Shown here: positions 11,250-19,759 of the stretch, piece after piece
Layout of the letters: each line of letters opens with the position of its first letter
Numbering within the stretch: the first letter of the stretch is position 1
Source: Gracilaria gracilis
Taxonomy: Eukaryota; Rhodophyta; Florideophyceae; Gracilariales; Gracilariaceae
Direction: 5' to 3'
DNA: 64,000 nucleotides
Assembly (NCBI GenBank): GCA_030374805.1
Contig: JARGSG010000056.1
Coordinates: 1 to 64,000 of the forward strand
Notes under the pieces: model-generated
Database searches by the model: none
What the model was told of the DNA's origin: nothing
What the model saw: only the letters and a program-made list of their open reading frames with translations
Translations under genes and position numbers: made by a program

Positions 11250-11377
11250 ATGCCTCAACCATCCGAACACTCCTCCGACCCGAAAGTATGCGTTTTTACC
11301 CCTTCGCTCGTAAAACAACCACGATCGCGTCTATCTCAGTCATCTGAACCATGCCTTGTCCATGAAGACGAACTTAT
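11250..11377 (+). pseudogene. 5' fragment of the ORF split by element 2
   Basis: An ATG at 11250 opens a frame that runs into the CTTAT target site (11373-11377). It continues in frame after the retrotransposon at 22584 until a TAA at 22717-22719. The fragment is Ser/Pro/Gln-rich with no domain. It is the N-terminus of the Cys-rich protein described at 22720-24088. Confidence 0.6.
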
Positions 11378-11920
11378 TGTGGTATAATGCACAAAAAGGG
11401 AGAGAGTCCGAAGCGGTCTTGAGACGGGAGCGGTGGTAGCGTACAGTCTTGTGACTGTAATGAATCCGAGCGGAGAGAAGGGGCGGAAGCACCGGGCGGT
11501 CGAGGGGAGAGTGGACGATTGGTATCACCAGGCACGTACAGGAACGTGCGGAAGGGTACGAACGGTCTGAGAAACCCAATAAAGGAGTAGCCGTGCGGTC
11601 TATCGTTAGTGCAGACTAGCGAAGAAGACGTTCGGCAGAAGATGGTTGTCGTTTACGATTGGGGCCTCGGGAGATCCGAGCTACAACTAAATATCGGGTC
11701 TGGGCCCCATTACTAACTACTGTACGATCGGTCTAATTTGCACTATCACTACCAAGTCCGTACACGTGGCCAACTTGTACGATGCGCCAACCCGTCCGGC
11801 ACTTGATCACCAAATCGTACACGTGGCGGTGCCACGGCACCAGCCCATCGTGCACTACCCCTTCGTACGTGAACGGCTGATCGGATACACCATGCACCAA
11901 CTCGGGCCCACTATACTACA
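11378..11920 (-). repeat. 3' LTR of element 2
   Basis: Starts TGTGG and ends CTACA. It is identical to 22036-22578 except for about five scattered bases (for example near 11490, 11535, 11615 and 11909). The target duplication CTTAT precedes it. No terminator was identified inside. Confidence 0.93.
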
Positions 11921-11932
11921 GATCCCCCTCCT
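11921..11932 (-). promoter_or_regulatory. Polypurine tract at 3' LTR, element 2
   Basis: The minus strand reads AGGAGGGGGATC directly before the LTR, the standard position for the plus-strand primer. The same AGGAGGGGGA word occurs twice more in this element (15593-15605 and 18867-18878). Confidence 0.8.
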
Positions 11933-12015
11933 ACACTTGCGCTCCGCCCTCGGAGCGCCGCGTAACGTCGCCAAGTCGGTACGCGTCTATCCGTATGGTT
12001 TAGAGGGCGCCATAA

Positions 12016-12071
12016 CGTCCGTTCGGAAATTTTGCCCGGAAAGGGCGGGGCGAAGCCATGCCAAAATTTCC
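12016..12071. repeat. Internal direct repeat, copy 1 (second copy 12447-12503)
   Basis: A 56-bp unit starting CGTCCGTTCGGAAATTTTG and containing GGGCGGGGCGAAGCCATGCC recurs 431 bp downstream (12447-12503) with about ten differences. Each copy contains a short G/C-rich hairpin. It lies in the non-coding stretch between the left LTR and the opposite-strand ORF, where that ORF's promoter would be expected. Confidence 0.65.
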
Positions 12072-13125
12072 AGAGCGGGAGCGCCGAGAGGAGCGTATGT
12101 ACGTGTGGTAAGGCCCAAACCGAGCGAAACGAAAGGCGTTGGCACGCGAACGCTGGATCGAAGACAAACGGGGCTTGATCCGGGGCGTACGCAACCGTAA
12201 TAACTGTGCAGACCGTAGACACTTGTTCGAGTACCGTCAACGAGCTCGGTACCTCTTACGTTCAAGCCCGATCGGAAATGTGCATCCTGTTCTGCAGGGC
12301 GTCCGTGTCGGTCACCACACGGAGCGTGTCCGGCAGGGCTTCGAAGTCGTCAGCCCCGCCTACCGCGAGGTCTGCGCTTGGTGTCATCCATTCGGTAACA
12401 CGCAGCACGCGTGCGTGGAGTCCGTACGAGTTACGGGGAGCCACAGCGTCCGCTTTCGGAAAATTTGCCCAGGATGGGCGGGGCGAAGCCATGCCCGATT
12501 TCCCTAAGTGGAGGAGACACCATATGGACGGAACCGTTGGGGACGCTTGCCGTGTTAAGTACGAGCGGGCGTGAAGACGGGTACTGACGGCAGCGAAGGC
12601 GTGCGTGTATCCGTGTCTTTCCGTGCGGTTCGTCTCGAAGGAGAATGCCCGATGGGGATCCATTCGGTACACCCGGCACTTCTCGATGGAGGGTGTCTGG
12701 CGGGTACGCGTATTGGCGCGCGCCGCACGTCTCGACGGAGGGCGTACGGCGGATGATCCCTTAGCGGTCGAACGCGTGTCCGTACGAATACGCCGTGTCC
12801 GAAGCGGTGGTCCTTTTTCGTAAATGGGGTGGCGGTCGAAGGACCGTCAGTGCTCATTGTGACCATACGGGCGAGCGACCGTACGAATTGGACGCGATGC
12901 GACGCCGCGACGAAGCGAGTGTATAGCGTATCTCGTGTGCAGTGGGTGGCGGAACGTCAGCTCCTGATCCTCCAATAAAAATAAATTGGTCAGCACTGAC
13001 ATTTCGTCCGCGCGGTGCCTGTACGATGACATAGTCGTCGTGGCGATTCCAAACGGTCGGTAATACCTCAAGTACCGCGTTGTCGTGTTCACCTCCCCCT
13101 ATAAGAGCGCCAGCCAAGCGTTGAC

Positions 13126-15360
13126 ATGCCCGGATCGGTTCACTCCGTATCCAACCCTACGCACGCAATGGCGCCGACTCCGAGCGGCTCTGGTACACCG
13201 TCGACACCTTTCCGTTCGGTTCCGTTACCGGGTCAGAAGTATGACCATCGCTTCCGTCGCGGTCTTACCGCTCCTCGTCGGAGGAAGCAGGTCCCGCTAT
13301 CCGTCACGGAATACGTCCAGAAGGGGTTCTTCGACGGCGAGCGCTTCGCGTCGATTCCGACGGCGCTACCGATGCGGGATATGGCGATTCGCAATCCGAA
13401 ACGGACAAGCATCGAAGCTTGGCAAGCCCGCTGGAACCACCTGCCTGGTGTGACCGGACGGAAGAGTGAAGAGACCTACGGGCGGAGTGACATGTTATAC
13501 CTGCGCTGTCCGGAGGAGAAGACCTATCAGGAGGCGTTGCAGCGTTTATTCCACCGCTGCTCATCCGATTCGGGCTTCCCCGAGAAGGACATGAATCCGC
13601 TTGGGTTGGTGATGTTCGAACCGCCGTACGACAAGTTGTACTGGCTGGACCGTCAACGGTGGGGAAGTAATACCGCAACGGAGGGGAGAATCCGAGCGTC
13701 CCATGGGTTCCTGTACAGTTGGCACAACGTCGAGTTCTTTGACGTCCCTGTTCATCGCCGATCGGACTTGTATTGCTCCACAAACGAAGTGTGGACCAGC
13801 CTCGATGTGTCTCGCAACCTATCCGTACCGACTCCGTCCGTGTTGGCTTACCATTCGGAAGAGCTCCTCAAAGGTTCACCCATTCAGGGTGTTGTCCGTC
13901 AGGTCGTACATGCCGAGTGGGCGGTGTTTGCCTTTATGGCGTTCCTCCAGGCGGCCCACGAAGGTATCGAGGTCTTCACCCGTGCGGGGGACGAGCGTCT
14001 GTACCACAAGGACGGCCAAACCAAGTACGGGCGGTTGTTTCCGATGCCGTACAAACTGGTATGTATCCTGGCCGAGATGGGACTCCCGAACGTTCTCCGC
14101 GGCACCGTGTTTCCATCGCAGGTCGGTGAGAAACTGTTACAGTACTCGTGGGAGACCGATTGGGACAACACTCCGGGGTTCCTGTGGTACGACTACTACT
14201 CCGATACGTTCCCGGCGATGCCCTCGACCGGATCGGTCGCGACGCCGATCACTCGTGTCCTGAAGGGTCCGGAGAGTCTCCCCCCCTGGCCCTTCAAAAC
14301 CGTTCCGGACTTCTTCCCGCATGGGTTCATGGCGCAGGACTTCGAGGAAGTGGCGCCGCTGCCGACTCCAATGGTGACACCCGTTGAGGCGAAGACCGTT
14401 GTGGAGGCAGGAGTTCAGGCAGGATCCGGTCGGAATTCTTGGGACAAATCCGGGTTCGCCATTGAGGACAACGCCAGCCCGCATTCGGACGGTGATACGC
14501 ATAAGTCCTTCATGGCTCTCCGTGCGGCTTGTATTCCGTTCGGCGAAGAGGAACCTGCGACGCTTGACGACGCCCTGTTGGCGGCCCGAGCATGGATGCG
14601 CCGTGCGGTCAACGCCGAGACTGCTCTCCGTGAGCAGGCTCAGGCGCAGCTTAACCTGCTCGGTTACCTCCGGGCCCACTCCTTATTGGTCCTCGCGTCT
14701 TACGAGAAGTCCGTGACGGCTGGTCTGGGTATGGCGCCCGGTGTAGATGGGACGCCGATGTCGACGTTCGCGCCGCCGTTAGAGGAGCTGGTGACCAAAT
14801 CCTATGAGGGCATTGCGCAACAGGTCGATGCGGAGCGTATCGTCGACCATATCGTGAAGAACATGCGCCAGGCGGCGGAGTCCTTTTTCAAGGGTGTCGA
14901 GCTGGTTGCGCCCTATCTTCCGCCCGGAGAAGAGCCTGAAGGTGAAGGCCAGTCCGGTGACGGTGCAGGGCCGAGCGGTACGAACGCGGCTCCCGAAGGG
15001 GAGACTCCGCAAGAGGAGGTAACCCCTGCGGTCCGGGATGTTCCCATGCCGTCTCCGAGTGGAGACCAGGAGGGAACGGAGACCGTTACGGTTGAGGAGT
15101 ACCTCATAGAGCCGGCGCCTGTACCCGCAAGCCAATCGGGCAATAAGTCGGGTGGGAAGAAGAAGGTCGTGGCCACTTCGCCGTGGCCTGGGGCCGCCTT
15201 GGCGTTCCAGCCGACAAAGACCGGTTCGAGTTCGCGTGGTGGTTCCGCTGCGGGCCGTGGTACCTCTCCGTGGGGTACCCGTGGGCGTGGTATTACGAAA
15301 CCCGGTTGGAAGAAGACTACTTGGTTGACCGTGCGTACTCGTAGCTTTCTTTTCTCCTGA
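13126..15360 (+). CDS. Opposite-strand ORF of element 2, unknown protein
   Basis: An intact 744-residue frame lies inside the retrotransposon but on the strand opposite to gag-pol, converging on pol with 242 bp between the stops. No domain was recognised. There is no signal peptide or membrane segment, so it is not envelope-like. The middle (about 120-420) is rich in Trp, Tyr and Phe, as in a folded domain. The C-terminal 150 residues are low-complexity acidic, then Gly/Ser/Lys/Arg-rich (KSGGKKKV, RGRGITK). A CTATAAGA box lies at 13099-13106. With it so close, the second ATG at 13168 (GCAATGG context) may be the real start, giving 730 residues. Survival of the frame in a young element suggests function. 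A regulatory or nucleic-acid-binding role is only a guess. Confidence 0.7.
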   Translation: MPGSVHSVSNPTHAMAPTPSGSGTPSTPFRSVPLPGQKYDHRFRRGLTAPRRRKQVPLSVTEYVQKGFFDGERFASIPTALPMRDMAIRNPKRTSIEAWQARWNHLPGVTGRKSEETYGRSDMLYLRCPEEKTYQEALQRLFHRCSSDSGFPEKDMNPLGLVMFEPPYDKLYWLDRQRWGSNTATEGRIRASHGFLYSWHNVEFFDVPVHRRSDLYCSTNEVWTSLDVSRNLSVPTPSVLAYHSEELLKGSPIQGVVRQVVHAEWAVFAFMAFLQAAHEGIEVFTRAGDERLYHKDGQTKYGRLFPMPYKLVCILAEMGLPNVLRGTVFPSQVGEKLLQYSWETDWDNTPGFLWYDYYSDTFPAMPSTGSVATPITRVLKGPESLPPWPFKTVPDFFPHGFMAQDFEEVAPLPTPMVTPVEAKTVVEAGVQAGSGRNSWDKSGFAIEDNASPHSDGDTHKSFMALRAACIPFGEEEPATLDDALLAARAWMRRAVNAETALREQAQAQLNLLGYLRAHSLLVLASYEKSVTAGLGMAPGVDGTPMSTFAPPLEELVTKSYEGIAQQVDAERIVDHIVKNMRQAAESFFKGVELVAPYLPPGEEPEGEGQSGDGAGPSGTNAAPEGETPQEEVTPAVRDVPMPSPSGDQEGTETVTVEEYLIEPAPVPASQSGNKSGGKKKVVATSPWPGAALAFQPTKTGSSSRGGSAAGRGTSPWGTRGRGITKPGWKKTTWLTVRTRSFLFS

Positions 15361-15592
15361 GTAAACTTGTGATTGTTTGTGATGACCTGTGGGCCAATAG
15401 CGTGTCGTTCTGCGTGTGCCGTTGTCGAAAAAGGCGGCGTTTTGTAAAAATCGGAAAGTAATTGACCAATAGGCGTACGTTGGTGGCGGTTTGTCGCCCA
15501 ATGATAACGTAGTGGCGGCGCCTTTTGGTGTCCCGTGACGGTTCACCGCTTGCGAGCCAGTACGTACGATCTCGGATCTCGGATTCGCCCCT

Positions 15593-15605
15593 TTCCCCCT
15601 CCTTA
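15593..15605 (-). promoter_or_regulatory. Purine tract at end of pol, element 2
   Basis: The minus strand reads AAGGAGGGGGAAA, overlapping the pol stop. It matches the tract in the same place in element 1 (726-740) and the LTR-adjacent tract at 11921-11932. It may prime a second plus strand. Confidence 0.5.
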
Positions 15606-18600
15606 AGGTGTCGCCGTTACCGAAGGGTTTCGGCGACGCCAATAGCGGGCGATAAAGTGCTGGGGGATGTGTTCTGGCGGTTCGAAGGTATCCTGATCGG
15701 TGCGGTACCCATGCAATCGTACGCGGTATTCCTGTCCGTTCGGGGTGTCGCGATGGTCGACGATTCGTTCCACCACGCTCGGAACTGTTCCGGGCGGTGA
15801 GGTAGGCTCGTCGTCGACAGGTTCGTCCGCATACGGTCCTTCAGGATCGGCACCTACTGTGCCGCGTGTCCGTTTGGAAATAACCGGTGCGGTTGTTGGC
15901 CGTGCAGTTGGGGCTTTTGTCACTCTGTCAATACTGACGGTGTTGTGAATACCGTCTTGGTTCAGAGTGACAGTGGCGTCCGTTGCGGATACGACCTTAA
16001 ACGGGCCAACCGTCTTCGGTAAGAGTTTCCGATACGTACGTTCCTGGTCCGTAAGGTCCTCCTCTGCGTTCTTATAGTCCGGTCGGTCAACAAACACTTC
16101 TTCCCCAGGGGTGAAGCTCGGCGTATACCGTACGGATTTATCAAAGTTATCCTTATAGCGCTGTTGGGCGCGGGTCATCTTTGTCCGAGCGGTCTGCAGC
16201 GTGGCCTGTAGGAGCTTGAGCGTGTAGCGTTTTAACCGAGCGGCAGTGGGCTGTGTAGGCGTCGTTGGGTCCAATGACGTACTGGGCTCATCGAGCAGAA
16301 CGTTTGGGGGTTTACGCGTTAGCGCAACGTCGAACGGTGCGGTACCGAGAGATCGATGGATCTGTAGGTTGTAACCGTACGTAAGAGGTTGCACATACGC
16401 GTGCCAAGTGTTCTGATGGTCCGCTACGTAGTGGCGTAACCTCTCCACGAGTGTTTTGTTAAACCGTTCGGCCTGACCAATTGTTTTCGGATGGTACGCG
16501 GTCGTTAGTACGTGTTTGGTTCCCAAAGCGGTGCATACAGTCTCAAAGAACTTAGAGACGAATTGAGTTCCGTTATCGGTTAGCAAGTAGTTTGGTATTC
16601 CGTACGGATAAACCCAGTTCTCCAGGAAGGCCTTCGCCACTAAAGGAGCTGTGGTTGACCGCAGAGGTATAGAGCGAGCTATCTTGCTAAACCGATCGGT
16701 AATAACCAGTATGTACTGGTAACCGTTTACGGACCTCGTGAATGGGCCGACGATGTCCATCGCGACGAATTCCAGCGGACCGGCGGCGGGGAACAGCTTC
16801 AGCAGCTTCTGCGACTTGAAGTGTGTTCCCTTCGCCGCCGGGCAGGTGCGACAGTCCCGTACGGTCTGGAATACATCGTTGGCCATATGTGGCCAGTAGA
16901 AGTCTCGACGGAGACTTTCATACATCCGAGTGGAGCCCGGATGGCCAACGAGACGGGGGTAGTGTGCCAAGTAGAGGACGCGTGCCTGCAGTGATGCAGG
17001 TACGACCTTCTGGATGGCGCCGTCCAGTGGGGCTTTGCGCACGATAAGTCCGTTTCGGTCAATGTCGAACAGAGTGACACCGTTGCCGATGTCTTTCCGT
17101 ACGGACTCACAGAAAGGGTCATCTGCTTGAGCTCGTACCAGCTCTTCGACCGTGACCGGAACGATATTGGTTTCCTCCGAGGTGACAGCGAGCACCTCGG
17201 GGATACCAGCAGATTTCCGTTCGGGCGTTGGCCAGTCGACGCAGACGTCGCTGTACTCGTCACCGTTAACGGTAATGTTGGTGATAAAGTAGCCATCGTC
17301 CGTACGGTCATTCACTAGCAAGCAGGGGACCTCTTCGTCCAATGGGGTATCGTCCTCGCCATCCGTTCGGATCCGAGAAAGGGCATCAGCCGCTTGGTGC
17401 TTGATACCCGGACGGTGGACAACATCGAAGTCGTACTCCATTAGACGTAACCGCCACCTAGCCAGCCGTCCGGAAGCGTCCGCAAGGTTCAGTATCCACC
17501 TCAAGGAGTGGTGATCCGTTCGGACTGTGAACCTCTGGCCTTCCAGGTACGGACGGAGGTGCAGTATTGCCCAGACAACCGCAAGGCATTCCCGTTCGGT
17601 AGTTGAGTATTGCCGTTCGGTCTTGGATAGAGAGCGGCTCCAATAACCGATTGGTAACAAGCCTCCGTCCAGTTGCTTCTGTAGCAGGGTGCATCCTACC
17701 TGTCGGTCGCATGCGTCTGTATCCAGAACGTACGGGTACCCTTGACGGGGAATGGCCAAAATGGGCGGGCGTATCAGTCTCTGACGTAATTCGTCAAAGG
17801 CTTCGTATTCCGTATCGGTCAATGTCTCAAACTTCGTGGGTTGCCCCTTCTCCAACTTGCGGTTCAATGGAGCCGCAATTCGGGCGAAGTTTGCGACAAA
17901 CCGACGGAAAACGTTACAGAGCCCCAAGAACGATCGGAGCTCCGTCTGGGTCGTAGGCGGTTTAGCCTGCTTGATAGCATTCTGTGTCTTGAGAGACACT
18001 TGAAGCTTTCCCGGTCGGATTACGTGGCCTAGATAGTCCACCGTGCCACTGAAAAAGTAGCACTTGTCCAGTCGGAGAGTAACACCAGCCGAACGGAGCA
18101 TATGCAGTATGGTCCGCACATGGTCATAATGCTCTTCAACCGTCCGGGAATAGATGATTACGTCATCAAGATACACCAGTGCGTACTGCCATTTCACCCG
18201 TGAAAGGATAATATCGAGAGCACGCTGGAAAGTAGCCGGTGCGTTCTTGAGTCCAAACGGCATTCTCCGATAACGGTACAGTCTCATATGCGACGTGAAC
18301 GTCGTTTTGTCCCGGTCGGCTTCATCCATTTCGGTCTGCCAATAACCACTGTTGGCGTCCAAAGTGGAGAAGATTTGTACATCTCCAAGAGAGTCGATGC
18401 ACTCGTCCATTCGGGGTAGTGGGTATGTGTCCCGTACGGTCGTAGCGTTCAAACTGCGGTAGTCGACGCAAAAGCGAAGGCTTCCGTCTTTCTTGAGCGC
18501 GAATACGACCGGGCTGGCCCATTCTGCCGATGACGGTTCTATGACACCAGCAGCGAGCTGCTTTGTCACCTCCTTACGTTCGAGTTCTCTCCGAGCGGGT

Positions 18601-19607
18601 CCGGCACGGTACGGCATCTGGAATATGGGCTTCGAGCCTGGTTCCAGATGGATGCGGTGCTTCGGTGCCGCAATCGTTCCGAGATGGCCGTCCCACATGT
18701 CCGCAAACGGTCGAAGTAGCTCAATGACTTTGTCCCGTTCGGTAACATACTCAGAACTGATCTGTACCTTGGTGGTCCAATCATTCTCATCTTTCCGTAC
18801 GGTTTCTTGCTCCTGTTCGGTATCCTTGTGTTCCCGTTCGGAATTATTACCCGAAATCGGAATGTGTTCCCCCTCCTTGGATTCGTCGCTCCGCGACGAT
18901 GGTTGCGGAGTTATGAGCGCTACAGGAGATGGAAGAGCAAGTCCGATAACGGTGTTCTTGTGTAGTCGGACCGAGCGGTCAGAAAAGTTCGCCACGCGAA
19001 CGAGAAAGGGTACGTCCGGTCGGAGCTCCATAACTCCACCCGCAAGGAGTGTGAGTTCAAGCGTCGATCCCGTACGGTGATGAGACTGTAGAAAGACCAA
19101 GCCGGACGTTTTGGTGGTTACCAAGACGTTCGTTTCCAACATTGGGGGTAGAAGAACCGGACGGGCAACGTGTATCTTATTAGATGGAGTTTCCCGTTCG
19201 GGTTCTGGTTCCGGCGCGGAAGGTCCATTTGGTCCGTAGGCGGAAGACTGTATAGACACCGGTTTGGAGTGTCGTAAGAGTATTGTCCGTTTCGGTGGTA
19301 GTATTGCCAAGACGTACTTGTCAATAAAAGAAGTACCGAGTAGTACACTGGTGGAGAGGTTAGAAACCACCAAGAACTGTACTCGTACATTGAGGTCACC
19401 GATTCGGACCATAAGGGGAAGAACTCCCACAACGTCCATTCGGTTCTTCGATGCGTCCGTAATTCGGGGTCTTACGTCCGGTCGGAGTTTCGAGCGCCAA
19501 TTCGGAGGGAGATGGCGTTCGTGAACCAGACAGGGTCCGGCTCCGGTATCAAAAACTCCCGTTAACGGATACATCAGTGCCGTGTTGAGGCCAATCGACA
19601 CGTGCAC
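15603..19607 (-). CDS. pol: Pol polyprotein of element 2 (PR-RT-RH-IN-chromodomain)
   Basis: A continuous frame of 1,334 residues, counted from a GTG. The frame is open further upstream past the gag stop, so translation by -1 frameshifting from gag is likely and the GTG is probably not a real start. Domains: aspartic protease (DTGAG, residues 21-25; LLGTSFIDKYV); reverse transcriptase (PRMDECIDSLG, MPFGLKNAPATFQRAL, catalytic YLDD 479-482); RNase H (DTDACD, ERECLAVVWA, TDHHSLRW); integrase with an H-H-C-C zinc region, AMDIVGPF, LTDNGTQF near 1009 and the later Glu; a GPF module (VGPFKVV); and a C-terminal chromodomain at about 1276-1322 (VVERIVDHRD, DTFEPPEHIP). The chromodomain places it with the chromoviruses and would steer integration to marked chromatin. 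All catalytic motifs are present. Confidence 0.93.
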   Translation of the reverse strand: MHVSIGLNTALMYPLTGVFDTGAGPCLVHERHLPPNWRSKLRPDVRPRITDASKNRMDVVGVLPLMVRIGDLNVRVQFLVVSNLSTSVLLGTSFIDKYVLAILPPKRTILLRHSKPVSIQSSAYGPNGPSAPEPEPERETPSNKIHVARPVLLPPMLETNVLVTTKTSGLVFLQSHHRTGSTLELTLLAGGVMELRPDVPFLVRVANFSDRSVRLHKNTVIGLALPSPVALITPQPSSRSDESKEGEHIPISGNNSEREHKDTEQEQETVRKDENDWTTKVQISSEYVTERDKVIELLRPFADMWDGHLGTIAAPKHRIHLEPGSKPIFQMPYRAGPARRELERKEVTKQLAAGVIEPSSAEWASPVVFALKKDGSLRFCVDYRSLNATTVRDTYPLPRMDECIDSLGDVQIFSTLDANSGYWQTEMDEADRDKTTFTSHMRLYRYRRMPFGLKNAPATFQRALDIILSRVKWQYALVYLDDVIIYSRTVEEHYDHVRTILHMLRSAGVTLRLDKCYFFSGTVDYLGHVIRPGKLQVSLKTQNAIKQAKPPTTQTELRSFLGLCNVFRRFVANFARIAAPLNRKLEKGQPTKFETLTDTEYEAFDELRQRLIRPPILAIPRQGYPYVLDTDACDRQVGCTLLQKQLDGGLLPIGYWSRSLSKTERQYSTTERECLAVVWAILHLRPYLEGQRFTVRTDHHSLRWILNLADASGRLARWRLRLMEYDFDVVHRPGIKHQAADALSRIRTDGEDDTPLDEEVPCLLVNDRTDDGYFITNITVNGDEYSDVCVDWPTPERKSAGIPEVLAVTSEETNIVPVTVEELVRAQADDPFCESVRKDIGNGVTLFDIDRNGLIVRKAPLDGAIQKVVPASLQARVLYLAHYPRLVGHPGSTRMYESLRRDFYWPHMANDVFQTVRDCRTCPAAKGTHFKSQKLLKLFPAAGPLEFVAMDIVGPFTRSVNGYQYILVITDRFSKIARSIPLRSTTAPLVAKAFLENWVYPYGIPNYLLTDNGTQFVSKFFETVCTALGTKHVLTTAYHPKTIGQAERFNKTLVERLRHYVADHQNTWHAYVQPLTYGYNLQIHRSLGTAPFDVALTRKPPNVLLDEPSTSLDPTTPTQPTAARLKRYTLKLLQATLQTARTKMTRAQQRYKDNFDKSVRYTPSFTPGEEVFVDRPDYKNAEEDLTDQERTYRKLLPKTVGPFKVVSATDATVTLNQDGIHNTVSIDRVTKAPTARPTTAPVISKRTRGTVGADPEGPYADEPVDDEPTSPPGTVPSVVERIVDHRDTPNGQEYRVRLHGYRTDQDTFEPPEHIPQHFIARYWRRRNPSVTATP
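15736..17620. repeat. Dispersed dyad motif CCG-NN-CGG in element 2 pol (sampled stretch)
   Basis: Perfect CCG-NN-CGG octamers start at 15736, 15790, 16079, 16128, 16185, 16236, 16464, 16600, 16692, 16857, 17097, 17217, 17300, 17363, 17517, 17592 and 17613. That is 17 in 1.9 kb, against about 0.5 expected at even base composition. Middle bases vary (TA, TT, AG, AT, GT, GG). N3 and N4 variants add more (16570, 17050). The pattern continues through gag, the opposite-strand ORF and the LTRs, and disappears outside the element. Confidence 0.8.
18867..18878 (-). promoter_or_regulatory. Central polypurine tract, element 2
   Basis: The minus strand reads AAGGAGGGGGAA inside pol, in the low-complexity linker between protease and RT. 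It shares its core with the LTR-adjacent tract (11921-11932) and sits at the same place as 4175-4190 in element 1. Confidence 0.55.
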
Positions 19608-19759
19608 CTTGTAGTTCGCGCTAGAAAAGAGGACCGTTTCGGTTTCAATGTCCGTATCGGTCAGGTCACAAGTCAGGACAGGGGACTCCCCTCGGATGGA
19701 GTCCGTTCGGTCTGTAGCTGACGGGGCAAGGCTAGGCCTCTGTGGAGGAGGCGATGCCT

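Noticed and set aside
12139..12507. Short plus-strand ORFs between the left LTR and the opposite-strand ORF
   Set aside because: Several overlapping frames on both strands cross the 56-bp repeats and have no domains.
14779..15642. 287-codon minus-strand frame under the opposite-strand ORF
   Set aside because: Antisense shadow; no continuity with pol, whose stop is at 15603 in another frame.
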